From: Bradyrhizobium sp. CB1717
GTDB lineage: Bacteria; Pseudomonadota; Alphaproteobacteria; Rhizobiales; Xanthobacteraceae
Assembly (NCBI RefSeq): GCF_029714325.1
Contig: NZ_CP121666.1
Span: 2,666,001 to 2,730,000 of the forward strand
Direction of reading: 5' to 3'
Length of the DNA: 64,000 nt
Below the pieces are notes generated by a model that was not told the DNA's origin, did not search any database, and was given only the letters and a program-made list of their open reading frames with translations. Of the stretch, positions 18,392 through 26,803 are shown piece after piece (position 1 is the stretch's first letter; every line of letters starts with the position of its first letter). Made by a program: the position numbers and the translations under genes.

Positions 18392-19162
18392 TCAGTTTCC
18401 GGCCGGATACGCCGCCGGGGCGGCATGCGCCCTGTTGAGGAGAATGCCGACCTCGTCGAGCTCCTGCATCGGCACCTCGATGGTCTCGCCGGCCGGGATG
18501 TTGAGGCGGTATCCGACGTAGCGCCGGGCCACGATGGCGTCGAAACCGAGGCGGTCGCGGAGCTTCTTGCGCAGCTTGCTGACGTGGCTTTCGATCACGC
18601 TCTCGTCGAAGGTGGACTCGAAGATGCCGTAGACCGCGTTGAAGATCTGCGTCTTGGTGATCCACTTGCCGTGGTTGCTGACCATATATTCGAGAATGCG
18701 CAGTTCGCGGCGGGGCAGGGTGAGAGCGTGGCCCGCAATCTCGGGGTCACGCCCGTTGAAGAAGACCTGGATCCTGGTCTCGCAGGGCCTCGGCAGTTCG
18801 CCCACCCGGCGGCGCGCGATTGCGGCCGTCCGGGCGAGGATTTCGCGCAGGTGAATCGGCACGTGCACGACGTCGTCGACACCCGATTCGAACAGCTCCA
18901 GCGTGTTCTTGAGCATCTTCTGGCCGCTCATGGCGATGATGGGAGCCGCGGAGCGCTTGCGCATCGCCCGCGGCAGACTTCCGCGGGCATCGCAATCCCC
19001 GAGGAGGAACGCGTCGACCGCTGCCAGGTCCGATTCACTCGCAGATTGCAGCCAATCCCAGAATTCTCCGGAGGAGAAGCCGATCGACGATACGCCTTCG
19101 CGAACGAGCCCTCCAACGTAGCTGTTCGTGACGCTCTCGCGATCATCAACGATAATATACAT
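18392..19162 (-). CDS. lafR: OmpR-type flagellar master regulator (Rem/FtcR/LafR family)
   Basis: Transcription factor with an N-terminal receiver-like domain (about 1-120) and a C-terminal OmpR/PhoB winged helix (about 140-235, with RRELRILEYM and SHVSKLRKKL). It matches the Rem (Sinorhizobium), FtcR (Brucella) and LafR (Bradyrhizobium lateral flagella) group that switches on flagellar genes. The start at 19162 (MYIIVDD) is preferred to one eight codons upstream. Acidic residues Asp6/Asp7 and a candidate phospho-acceptor Asp56 are present, but the invariant receiver lysine is replaced (HVP instead of VKP), and no partner kinase is near. It converges on the operon it probably controls. Confidence 0.85.
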   Translation of the reverse strand: MYIIVDDRESVTNSYVGGLVREGVSSIGFSSGEFWDWLQSASESDLAAVDAFLLGDCDARGSLPRAMRKRSAAPIIAMSGQKMLKNTLELFESGVDDVVHVPIHLREILARTAAIARRRVGELPRPCETRIQVFFNGRDPEIAGHALTLPRRELRILEYMVSNHGKWITKTQIFNAVYGIFESTFDESVIESHVSKLRKKLRDRLGFDAIVARRYVGYRLNIPAGETIEVPMQELDEVGILLNRAHAAPAAYPAGN

Positions 19163-19985
19163 TAGTCTTTCGCCCCTGTTTCGCACTTGTCGCGGCCGGC
19201 TGGTTGTTGTGATGCACCGGCTCGGCGACCATGCTGTTTGACGATATTTCCATCCCGCGAACCGTTGTTATGGTTTCGATATTCGCGGGCAGCCCTACGC
19301 ATTCAGTGCCTGCGTTTTCCGCGGGCCTGTTACTTCGACTCGATACTGAACGCTTACTGCGTGAGGCCCGGCGGGTGTCTTACGGATCACCTCGCGGGGC
19401 GGATTGAGACAGCGACCTAGAACAGTTGCGCCAAGTTGCCTATTGCGTCCGAACGCTACTGAACTTTGCCGATCTCCTCGCCAACTGGCGAGAATCACTT
19501 GAGTAGGACCGTAACAATTGCCGATTCCCGATCAAGCGCGCGTAACAAAGCTGTTGCTATGCGTGTTTGATGCTGTTGGTTTGTTGCGAGTTGTTTCTTG
19601 CTATATCTAATCACACTAGTTGGTTTGGATACTGAACTACTTTTGCATTGCGCTGGGTCTATAGTTCCGCATCCCTGTATAATCACTGCTATTTTGGGTG
19701 GTGATGCAGGTCACGCATATGGAGGGGTTTTCAACCCGGGATTGACTCTATCCACCGGGTTTCCACATGCGACAATTCGACTCATGTGTGGCGCGCCGAC
19801 TCCAGCTTGGCGAAATCTTGGCGAGTGTGTGTCTTTCGAGTCGCACTCTCGCCGCGTGCGTGACGCTTTCGACTCATTCGGCGTCGCATCGTGCGTGCTG
19901 AAAAGTTTTCGATGCGCACGTTTCAGGCAAGCTTCGGCAAATAAATTCGTCGCTCGAAAGATCGAAGCGAACGGAGCATTTTCAC
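19163..19985. other. Large gene-free, A/T-richer region
   Basis: About 820 bases between two divergent genes with visibly lower GC than the neighbours and no supported gene. It contains hairpins at 19254-19289 (CCCGCGAA paired with TTCGCGGG, with an inner AACC/GGTT pair) and at 19733-19761 (AACCCGG with CCGGGTT). It must hold the promoters of the flagellar regulator and of the downstream membrane protein; a small RNA is possible but not shown. An open frame from 19598 runs out of frame into the next gene and is not credible. Confidence 0.6.
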
Positions 19986-20924
19986 ATGTCGTCCGATGGA
20001 CAAGCTCGTCCCGGCGCAACAGCCGATGTTGCCGCGGCGGCGAAGCCGGCTCCGGAAGCGCCCAAGACGAACCCGACGCAAGCGGCCAAGCCCGCAGCAA
20101 GTGCAAAGCGGATGTCGGCTGTGGCGAACGACGAAACGCTGGCAAAGGAGGCGCTCGAGGGCTTGAAGCGCATTCGTGCCAAGGCGCGCCTCGACAAGAT
20201 GGCGATACCAAAGCCCGCGCCAACAGTGATCAAGCCGGCGGTGATCGTGGCCAAGCCGCCGCCACCTCGTCCGACCTGGGTGGTGCCGCTCGCGACTTTG
20301 GCGGTCGCCGCCGTCCTGGTGGTGTGCGCCTGCACCGGCGTGATCGCCTATCTCACCACGCAGCCCGCCCAGAACAATGTCGCGGCCAATGCCGAGATCA
20401 GGATTCTGCGCGAGACGGTCGCCCAGTTGCGCAAACAGGTGTCGGGCGTGTCGGAAAATCTCGACGGCCTGCGGACCGCGGTCGATCAATCGAGCAAGGC
20501 AACCAATGACCGCTTCGGCCGGTTCGCCGAGAACCTCGACCGCATCGAACGGGTGAGCTCGTCCTCCACGGTGAAGCTCGACAAGCTTGCGCAGGCGCAA
20601 GCCCAGGCGCCGGCGACCGTTGCTTCGCAGCCACCCTCGCCGACGATGCCGATGATGGCCTCGGTCGCCGTGCCGGAATACACGGGGTCGGTGCCTGCCT
20701 CGGAACGTACGGCGGCACCGCGAAAGGTGGTCAAGGGCTGGTCGGTGCGCCAGGCCTATGAGGGGATCGCGATCCTGCAAAGTCCGAACGGCGTCATCGA
20801 GGCCGTGCTGGGACAGCAGGTGCCCGGCCTCGGCCGTATCGAGGAGATCCGGAGCGAGAACGGACGCCTGGTGGTGGAAACCAGCGGCGGCGTCATCTAT
20901 TCGTCGCGCAAGGCTACGCCCTGA
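19986..20924 (+). CDS. Unknown single-pass membrane protein with coiled coil
   Basis: 312 aa, not recognised as a named protein. Residues 1-95 are Ala/Pro/Lys-rich and cytoplasmic by charge; a transmembrane helix follows (about 98-122, WVVPLATLAVAAVLVVCACT). Residues 130-190 form a predicted coiled coil (LRETVAQLRKQVSGVSENLDGL). After a Pro/Ala linker, a small C-terminal domain (about 245-310) with VKGWSVRQAYEGIAILQ and VPGLGRIEEI resembles a domain seen in many Bradyrhizobium envelope proteins. GGAG lies eight bases before the ATG. A periplasmic scaffold role is plausible; no function is claimed. Confidence 0.75.
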   Translation: MSSDGQARPGATADVAAAAKPAPEAPKTNPTQAAKPAASAKRMSAVANDETLAKEALEGLKRIRAKARLDKMAIPKPAPTVIKPAVIVAKPPPPRPTWVVPLATLAVAAVLVVCACTGVIAYLTTQPAQNNVAANAEIRILRETVAQLRKQVSGVSENLDGLRTAVDQSSKATNDRFGRFAENLDRIERVSSSSTVKLDKLAQAQAQAPATVASQPPSPTMPMMASVAVPEYTGSVPASERTAAPRKVVKGWSVRQAYEGIAILQSPNGVIEAVLGQQVPGLGRIEEIRSENGRLVVETSGGVIYSSRKATP

Positions 20925-20938
20925 TCGAAGCCTGCCGT

Positions 20939-21517
20939 CTACTGGCGGTGATGCTCGAAGCTGGTGCAGAGCAGCTCGACCTCCGGCTCCGCGATCGGCG
21001 CGCGAAACAGGCGGCAGGAGAACTCGACCGTCGTCTTGCCGTCCGCGCTGGTGCGATCTTCCCGGAGGAAGATGCATCGCTTGCAGACGTCGGTATGGTG
21101 CCGCTGCTCGGCCGCGTCGGACTGATCGAGCACGTGGCGGAGCGCGTCGCGGAAGCGGATCTTGGCCTCCTCGTCGAGCACGGCAATCGCGTCGACGAGA
21201 ACGGTGACGGGATCGCGCGCCAGGAACTTCTTGCCCTGCTGGGTGACGCTCAGCAACACCGAACGCTTGTCCTTGGCCGAGCGCTTTCGTTCGATGTAGC
21301 CGAGCCGTTCGAGCTCGCCGATGATGAACGAGGCGGTGCCGCGCGTGGTACCGACGTAACTCGCGAGCGCCGAGGGCGTGCGGGAAAACCGGTTGGCGCG
21401 GGAGAGGAAGCGCAGCGCCATCCACTCGCGATCGCGCAAGCCGTGCTTGGTGCCTTCGAACCACAGGATGCGTGCGACCTGCTCCACCAGTTCAATCGAT
21501 TCGCGAGCCAAATTCAT
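20939..21517 (-). CDS. MarR-type regulator with cysteine-rich tail
   Basis: 192-aa winged-helix regulator: the MarR DNA-binding core covers about residues 25-100 (SALASYVGTTRGTASFIIGELERLGYIERKRS and the DKRSVLLSVTQQGK wing). The C-terminal extension has Cys145, Cys148, Cys168 and Cys184 plus His140/His141, a CxxC arrangement that could bind a metal or sense redox. It converges with the preceding membrane-protein gene (14-base gap). A perfect palindrome just upstream suggests autoregulation. The target genes are unknown; the gene that follows its promoter region is an exported hydrolase. Confidence 0.82.
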   Translation of the reverse strand: MNLARESIELVEQVARILWFEGTKHGLRDREWMALRFLSRANRFSRTPSALASYVGTTRGTASFIIGELERLGYIERKRSAKDKRSVLLSVTQQGKKFLARDPVTVLVDAIAVLDEEAKIRFRDALRHVLDQSDAAEQRHHTDVCKRCIFLREDRTSADGKTTVEFSCRLFRAPIAEPEVELLCTSFEHHRQ

Positions 21518-21533
21518 TTCAATTCCGGATCGG

Positions 21534-21545
21534 ATAAAGCTTTAT
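21534..21545. promoter_or_regulatory. Palindrome upstream of MarR gene, probable operator
   Basis: Perfect 12-bp palindrome ATAAAGCTTTAT, 16 bases before the marR-type start codon. MarR proteins bind inverted repeats of this kind at their own promoters, so it is a candidate autoregulatory site. Confidence 0.5.
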
Positions 21546-22177
21546 TCAATTGAGCCTTGGGTAGCGCAATCTGGTGGACGACAATGAAGCTCTCGGGCGA
21601 TCCCTCGTCTTTTTCAGACGGCGGAGCGCGCCTTGGGAGGACGCGTCTCCGTTGCCGGAGATGGAACTTCCGGCCGTGGAACTAGAGCGTCACAAAGAAA
21701 GTTCGAGTAAACCGCACGGCTCAACTCTTCCGAAAATTTCAGTCAAATGACTGCGCATCACGTGCCGTAATCCGATGGCGTGCAACATCCGGGCAACATG
21801 ATGTGTCGTTGCGGCCACTGCACAGCCCATTTGTTGCGGCGGAGCGTTTCGAAATGGGCGAAGCGGCGGCGGATCTGCAACTTCTGACGGCGTGGAGTGG
21901 GGCGGGAGAACCACAATCTTGGGTTAATGGATGTTGCGCCGCAGTGCGGCCACGCGGTTAAAGCCCGCACACGATCGGTCCCCTGCGGACCGGCTGATCC
22001 GGTCGGGTGGCGCGCGTGGTGCTTCGGCAGCCGGAGGCTGCCGAGGTGATCGCGCCAACGAAGGGATGAGGCGGAGAGCCGCGTCCTCGCAGGCTGGTGA
22101 CTTGCGTTTGTCCGACAACTATTGGCGAATGCGGCGCCCCAGGGGCATCAGCATGGGAAGCAGGAAGGGAAAGACCG
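21546..22177. other. Non-coding region with overlapping hairpins
   Basis: About 630 bases without a supported gene before the hydrolase. Two mutually exclusive hairpins share bases 21988-21992: CGGTCC/GGACCG (21976-21992) and GACCGG/CCGGTC (21988-22004). A third perfect nine-bp stem lies at 22024-22044. This could be a structured mRNA leader, an attenuator or a small RNA; nothing else was recognised. Confidence 0.45.
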
Positions 22178-23065
22178 ATGAGCTTTGAGACCACCATGAC
22201 ATCCGACGTCGTCGGGCTGACGAAAGTCGCCCCGCTCTCTCGCCGCGGATTCATGAGCGCCACCGCGGCCGTGGCCGCTGGCTACACGCTCGCGGCCGGT
22301 CCGGTCCGTGCCGACATCATCACGACGGACACCAACGGCCTCCAGGCCGGCGATGCCAAGATCAAGGTCGGCTCCGAGGAGATGCCCGCCTACTTCGCCC
22401 GCCCGGCCGGCAACACCAAGGCGCCGGTGATCATCGTGGCGATGGAGATTTTCGGCCTGCACGAATACATCAAGGACGTGACGCGGCGCCTCGCCAAGCT
22501 CGGCGCCTTTGCCATCGCGCCCGACTATTACTTCCGCAAGGGCGTCGACCTGACCAGGGTCACCGAGGTCAAGGACCTCTTGCCGGTCGTCAACGCCAAG
22601 CCGGACGCCGAACTGCTGTCCGATCTCGACGCGGTGGTGGCCTGGGCAGGATCGCAGGGCGGTGACACGGTGAAGCTCGGCATCATCGGCTTCTGCCGCG
22701 GCGGGCGCACGGTCTGGGAATATGCCGCCCATAGCGGCACGCTCAAGGCCGGCGTGGCCTTCTACGGCACGGTGGTCGACCCCGCCAATCCGCTGTGGCC
22801 GAAGAGCCCGATGCAGCTGGCCCCGGAGATGAAGGCGCCGGTGCTCGGCCTCTATGGCGGTGCCGATACCGGCATTCCCGTCGCCCAGGTCGAGCAGCTC
22901 AAGGCAGCGCTGGAGCAGAACAAGAAGGCGGCCGAGTTCAAGATCTTTCCCGATGCGCCGCACGGCTTCCACGCGGATTATCGCGGCAGCTACCGCAGGG
23001 ACGCGGCGGATGATGCCTGGAAGCAGGCCGAGGCCTGGTTCAAGAAGTACGGCGTGTTGAGCTGA
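22178..23065 (+). CDS. Dienelactone hydrolase family protein, Tat-exported
   Basis: Alpha/beta hydrolase of the dienelactone hydrolase family, 295 aa. A twin-arginine signal (SRRGFMSATAAVAAGYTLAAGPVRA, Arg22-Arg23) directs export. The predicted triad is Cys173 (GFCRGG), Asp230 (YGGAD) and His262 (PHGF), as in family members that use cysteine as nucleophile. The ATG at 22178 follows GGAAGGGAAAG; an open frame 27 codons longer lacks a site. It is followed by a terminator and stands alone. The substrate is unknown: lactones of aromatic degradation or other esters. Confidence 0.87.
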   Translation: MSFETTMTSDVVGLTKVAPLSRRGFMSATAAVAAGYTLAAGPVRADIITTDTNGLQAGDAKIKVGSEEMPAYFARPAGNTKAPVIIVAMEIFGLHEYIKDVTRRLAKLGAFAIAPDYYFRKGVDLTRVTEVKDLLPVVNAKPDAELLSDLDAVVAWAGSQGGDTVKLGIIGFCRGGRTVWEYAAHSGTLKAGVAFYGTVVDPANPLWPKSPMQLAPEMKAPVLGLYGGADTGIPVAQVEQLKAALEQNKKAAEFKIFPDAPHGFHADYRGSYRRDAADDAWKQAEAWFKKYGVLS

Positions 23066-23080
23066 CGTTGGACCTTACGA

Positions 23081-23104
23081 GGGCGGCCCGCGTGGCCGCC
23101 CTTT
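23081..23104 (+). terminator. Rho-independent terminator
   Basis: Perfect eight-bp GC stem (23081-23088 with 23094-23101), five-base loop and following TTT, 15 bases after the hydrolase stop and just before the convergent serine hydrolase stop codon. Confidence 0.75.
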
Positions 23105-23120
23105 CCTTATCGAGGCGCGG

Positions 23121-24389
23121 TCACTTCACCATCGCGCCGTAGACGATGTCCTGCACCTGCTCGCGATAATATTTGCGCAGCTCGCCAGGCGCGGCCGTGC
23201 CCACCACCACGACGAGACGCTCCTTCGGATCGCAGAAGAACTGCGTTCCGTAGGCGCCGTTCCAGGTGAACTCGCCAGGATTGCCGGGGACCGACGACAG
23301 GCCCTCGCTGGTGCGGACCGCAACCGAAAGGCCAAAGCCGAAGCCGCCGCGATGCGGCTCGACATTCGCCACGTTGTTCTTGATCTCGGGGCCGAGGTGA
23401 TTGGTCGTCATGTGATGCACGGTCTTCGGGCCGAGGATGCGCTGTCCGTCGAGCTCGCCGCCGTTGAGCAGCATTTGCCCGAAGCGGACGTAGTCGCCGA
23501 CCGTCGCGAACGAGCAGGCCCCGCCGCAGTCGAACTTTGTCGGCGTATCTAGCAGCTTGATGGCCTGCGGCTTGCCGGTCAGCGGATCGTTGGCAAACGG
23601 GCGGGCAAGGCGAGGGCGCTGCGCGTCGGTTGGGTGGAAGGTGGCGTCCTTCATGCCGAGCGGCTGCCAGACATTGGCGGCGAGATAATCGCCGAGCTTC
23701 TGCTCGCTCACCTTCTCGACCACGGCGCCGAGCACGTCGATCGAGAAGCCGTATTCGAACTCGGTCGAGGGTTGATGCGCCAGCGGCAGTTTTGTCATGC
23801 GGTCGACGAAGGCCTGGGTGTCGCCCTCGATCGCGGGCGCGACGCCATCGGGATATTGCCGCGCCACCGGGCTCGATGAGTCCGGCCGGCCGCCATACAT
23901 CAATCCGGACGTGTGCCGGTAGAGATCGTGGATGAAGATCGGCGAGGCCTGCGGCTCGAGCTTGAGCGAGCCGTCGCTCTGGGGCACGCCGACCTTCATG
24001 TCGGCAAAGCCGGAATAGTAATCGGACAGCTTGGCCTGGAGCGGCAGCTGGCCCCTTTCCATCAGCGTCAGGCCCGCGACCGCCGCAATCGGCTTGGTCA
24101 TCGAGGCCAGCGCGAAGATCGCATCGACCGGCATCGGCGTGCCCTTGTCCGGATCGAGCATGCCATAGGCCTTGTAGTGCACGAGCCTGCCGTCCCGCGC
24201 GACGGCGACGACTGCCCCGGGCACGCGCTTGGCCGCGATCTCGCGCGCGAAGAAGCTGTCGAGCCGCGCAAGACCCTGCTTCGAGAAACCGGCGTCATCG
24301 GGATTGGCTTCGGGCAGCGGCGCGGCGTGCGCTGCGTTGAGCGTGATGGCGGCAGCCGCCGCCGCGATCATGGCGATCGTCTTGTTCAT
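23121..24389 (-). CDS. Serine hydrolase, beta-lactamase/esterase family VIII
   Basis: 422-aa exported enzyme with signal peptide MNKTIAMIAAAAAAITLNAAHA. The SxxK motif is SMTK (Ser96, Lys99) and the tyrosine motif is Tyr213 in EYGFSIDVLG, which resembles family VIII esterases (EstB-like) more than true class C beta-lactamases. The role is probably ester or peptide hydrolysis in the periplasm. It converges with the dienelactone hydrolase and has no operon partners. Confidence 0.88.
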   Translation of the reverse strand: MNKTIAMIAAAAAAITLNAAHAAPLPEANPDDAGFSKQGLARLDSFFAREIAAKRVPGAVVAVARDGRLVHYKAYGMLDPDKGTPMPVDAIFALASMTKPIAAVAGLTLMERGQLPLQAKLSDYYSGFADMKVGVPQSDGSLKLEPQASPIFIHDLYRHTSGLMYGGRPDSSSPVARQYPDGVAPAIEGDTQAFVDRMTKLPLAHQPSTEFEYGFSIDVLGAVVEKVSEQKLGDYLAANVWQPLGMKDATFHPTDAQRPRLARPFANDPLTGKPQAIKLLDTPTKFDCGGACSFATVGDYVRFGQMLLNGGELDGQRILGPKTVHHMTTNHLGPEIKNNVANVEPHRGGFGFGLSVAVRTSEGLSSVPGNPGEFTWNGAYGTQFFCDPKERLVVVVGTAAPGELRKYYREQVQDIVYGAMVK

Positions 24390-24508
24390 TCAATCCTCCC
24401 AGGCGAGCTCGTTATGCGAATGGCTCGCTCATGCCTAGATCACGATCACGCCGGGACGAAGTCAAGCGCGGGCGGGGCATGTCCGGGAGGCGCCGGATGT
24501 AGCGGAAC

Positions 24509-25357
24509 CTATCGTCCTTCGCCCGCGCGCCACAGCGCATCCAGGGCCTGGCGATAGGTTGGATAAGCCAATTTGACGCCGAGCTCGCGCTTCAATTTCG
24601 CATTGGAGACGCGGGCGCTGCTGGCATAGAAGCTGCGCGCCATCGGCGACATCTCGGCCGTCTCGAACGCCTCTTCCGGCGGCGGCGCGACACCCATGAG
24701 CTGCGCGGCATAGGCGATCACGTCCTGCGGCGGCGTGGGCTCGTCGTCGCAGACGTTGAAGGTGCCGCCGCGCCCGTGCTCAATGGCGGCCATGATCGCG
24801 CTCGCGATGTCGTCGACGTGGATGCGGTTGAAGACCTGCCCCGGCTTGATGATGCGCCGGGCCGTGCCGGTTCGCAGCGTCACCAGCGCGTTGCGGCCGG
24901 GGCCATAGATGCCGGCAAGCCGCAGGATTGCGACATGGCCGTAACCGCTGTTGGCCCAGGCCTGCTCGGCCGCGAGCCGCAGGCGCGTGCGCTCGAAGGC
25001 GGCCTGCGGTGGCGTGCTCTCGTCCACCCAGCTGCCTGCGTGATCGCCATACACGCCGATGGTGGAGAGATAGATGATCCTGCGATGACGCCCCGCCAGC
25101 ACGCCGCCGAACGCCGTGATGGCGGGATCGCCGCCGCCGCCGGGTGGGATCGACACCAGAAGAACATCGGCGTCGCTGATGCGTTCGAGTGTCGCGTCAG
25201 CTGGACGGCTGCCGGAAAAGGCATGCACCTCGATACCGGCAAGGTCGCTTCGTTCTCCGGGATCGCGCACGGTGCCGGCGACATGCGAGAAGGCCCCGCC
25301 GAACCTGCGGACGAAATGCCGGGCACTGTAGCCGAGGCCGAGGATGAAGAGCCGCAT
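24509..25357 (-). CDS. YeeZ-like NAD(P)-dependent reductase/epimerase
   Basis: 282-aa Rossmann-fold protein. It opens MRLFILGLGYSARHFVRRF with a GxGxxA dinucleotide motif, and carries YLSTIGVYGD and the LRLAGIYGPGR segment of the extended SDR/epimerase group, closest in style to YeeZ. The start at 25357 is chosen because the upstream in-frame extension (91 codons) overlaps the divergent gene and is not protein-like. Substrate unknown. Confidence 0.8.
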   Translation of the reverse strand: MRLFILGLGYSARHFVRRFGGAFSHVAGTVRDPGERSDLAGIEVHAFSGSRPADATLERISDADVLLVSIPPGGGGDPAITAFGGVLAGRHRRIIYLSTIGVYGDHAGSWVDESTPPQAAFERTRLRLAAEQAWANSGYGHVAILRLAGIYGPGRNALVTLRTGTARRIIKPGQVFNRIHVDDIASAIMAAIEHGRGGTFNVCDDEPTPPQDVIAYAAQLMGVAPPPEEAFETAEMSPMARSFYASSARVSNAKLKRELGVKLAYPTYRQALDALWRAGEGR

Positions 25358-25502
25358 GCGTCTCCCGTACAGGTCGGAGTTCCCATCGCGCCAGCTGCGC
25401 GTTCTTCGCTCATAAGAGATTTTTGGGTCCGACAAAAGATATTGCGATTTGTCTCGCCCGGCAGCCCGGGCGATGCTCGCCTGGCACAGGGAGGCATCGA
25501 TC

Positions 25503-26219
25503 ATGCAGGCAGAAGCGTTCGCTTTGGCGCCGGTGGGCGCTGCCGAGCTGATCCTGCGCGCGGCCGCGCTAATCTTCGATGTCGACGGCACGCTGGCCGA
25601 GACCGAGGAACTGCATCGGCAGGCTTTCAACCACGCCTTCGCCCGCGCCGGTCTCGACTGGCAATGGGACCGCGCCGTCTACAAGGACCTGCTGCGGGTC
25701 ACCGGCGGCAAGGAGCGCATGCGCGCCTACCACACAGGGCTGGGCATTGCCCCGGCATTGTCGGATGCGGACATCGCCGAGCTTCACCGCATCAAGACCG
25801 CGCACTATGCAGAGCTGATCGAAACCGGCTGCTGCCCGTTGCGGCCGGGCGTGGCGGAGTTGCTTGCTGCGGCGAAGGCGCGCGGTCAGCGGCTCGCGAT
25901 CGCGACCACGACGTCGCACGGCAACATCGATGCGCTGCTGTCGCAGGCGCTGGGCAAGCGCTGGGCCGCGGACTTCGAGGCGATCGTCGCCGGCGACGAT
26001 GTCAGGCACAAGAAGCCGGCGCCGGACGTCTATCTCGAGATTCTGGCGCGGCTGAAGCTCGATGCATCCGATTGCGTCGCGATCGAGGATTCCGCCAACG
26101 GCCTGATCGCAGCCTCGCGCGCCGGAATTCCCGTTCTCATCACCCGCAGCATGTTCTTTGGGGATGACGACTTCACCGCGGCGCGGGTGGTGCTGGACGA
26201 TCTGTCGCGGCTTGGATGA
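25503..26219 (+). CDS. HAD hydrolase, CbbY/beta-phosphoglucomutase-like
   Basis: 238-aa HAD-superfamily enzyme. Motif I is FDVDGTLAETE, motif II ATTTSHGN, motif III lysine in RHKKPAPDVY and motif IV IEDSANG. The helical cap between motifs I and II is of the CbbY/phosphoglycolate phosphatase type. A GGGAGG ribosome site eight bases upstream sets the ATG at 25503 over in-frame starts at 25449 and 25473. Likely a sugar-phosphate phosphatase. It is divergent from the YeeZ-like gene with a 145-base shared promoter region. Confidence 0.87.
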   Translation: MQAEAFALAPVGAAELILRAAALIFDVDGTLAETEELHRQAFNHAFARAGLDWQWDRAVYKDLLRVTGGKERMRAYHTGLGIAPALSDADIAELHRIKTAHYAELIETGCCPLRPGVAELLAAAKARGQRLAIATTTSHGNIDALLSQALGKRWAADFEAIVAGDDVRHKKPAPDVYLEILARLKLDASDCVAIEDSANGLIAASRAGIPVLITRSMFFGDDDFTAARVVLDDLSRLG

Positions 26220-26286
26220 GGCCGCCAACAAAAAAGTCGGAAAACAACCCCATGCACAGTAGGTCACGGCCGCGTGCTCACCCCGT

Positions 26287-26694
26287 TCAGTGGACGCGGC
26301 GGCTCGTTCTATCGTCCTCAGCCTGCTCGACAATCTGGGCGATCGGGCTCGACTGGTGATGCACCAGTCGCCAGCCGTCGCCGACGCGCCGAAAATGGTT
26401 CGCAGCCGCCAAAGCGGTGCCGTCGACGATCTCGATGCAGAGCACGCGGGCGCTGTCGCCGTCGACGATGGCCTGCGGTTCGGCGCAGACGATCTGCGGC
26501 CGCTGCGGGTTTTGCAGGATGTCGCGCCAGCTTCCGATCACCGTGGCGCGCCCGATGATGGCCGGCCAACCGGGATGGATGCAGGAAATGCCGTCGTCGT
26601 CCGCCCACATCCGTTCCATGCCGGCGACGTCGCCGGTGGAGAAGGCGGCATAGAAGGCCGCGTTCGCGGCGATGACCTTGCTGTCCTTTGCCAT
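26287..26694 (-). CDS. SnoaL/NTF2-like protein
   Basis: 135-aa protein with an NTF2-like fold (AANAAFYAAFSTGDVAGMERMWADDD, HPGWPAIIGRATVIGSWRDIL, and a C-terminal GDGWRLVHHQSSP strand). Such proteins act as small-molecule enzymes or ligand-binding modules; no activity can be assigned. The start at MAKDSK (26694) is preferred to a much longer upstream extension. It converges with the HAD gene. Confidence 0.82.
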   Translation of the reverse strand: MAKDSKVIAANAAFYAAFSTGDVAGMERMWADDDGISCIHPGWPAIIGRATVIGSWRDILQNPQRPQIVCAEPQAIVDGDSARVLCIEIVDGTALAAANHFRRVGDGWRLVHHQSSPIAQIVEQAEDDRTSRRVH

Positions 26695-26803
26695 GCCTCT
26701 CGGGTGAGGCAATGACAGGCAAAAATCAAGCGCGACTTGCGTTTGATTTTGCGTTCGATTTTGACCGCAGTGCAGCATCGAGGGGCCGCTGCCCGCTTTG
26801 TGA

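Noticed and set aside
19598..20509. Plus-strand open frame reaching from the gene-free region into the membrane-protein gene
   Set aside because: Out of frame with the supported gene at 19986 and composed of Arg/Gly/Ala-rich sequence after it enters that gene.
23121..24389. Serine hydrolase read as a true class C beta-lactamase
   Set aside because: SxxK is present, but the tyrosine motif (YGF followed by SIDVLG) fits family VIII esterases better, and there is no ampR-type neighbour.
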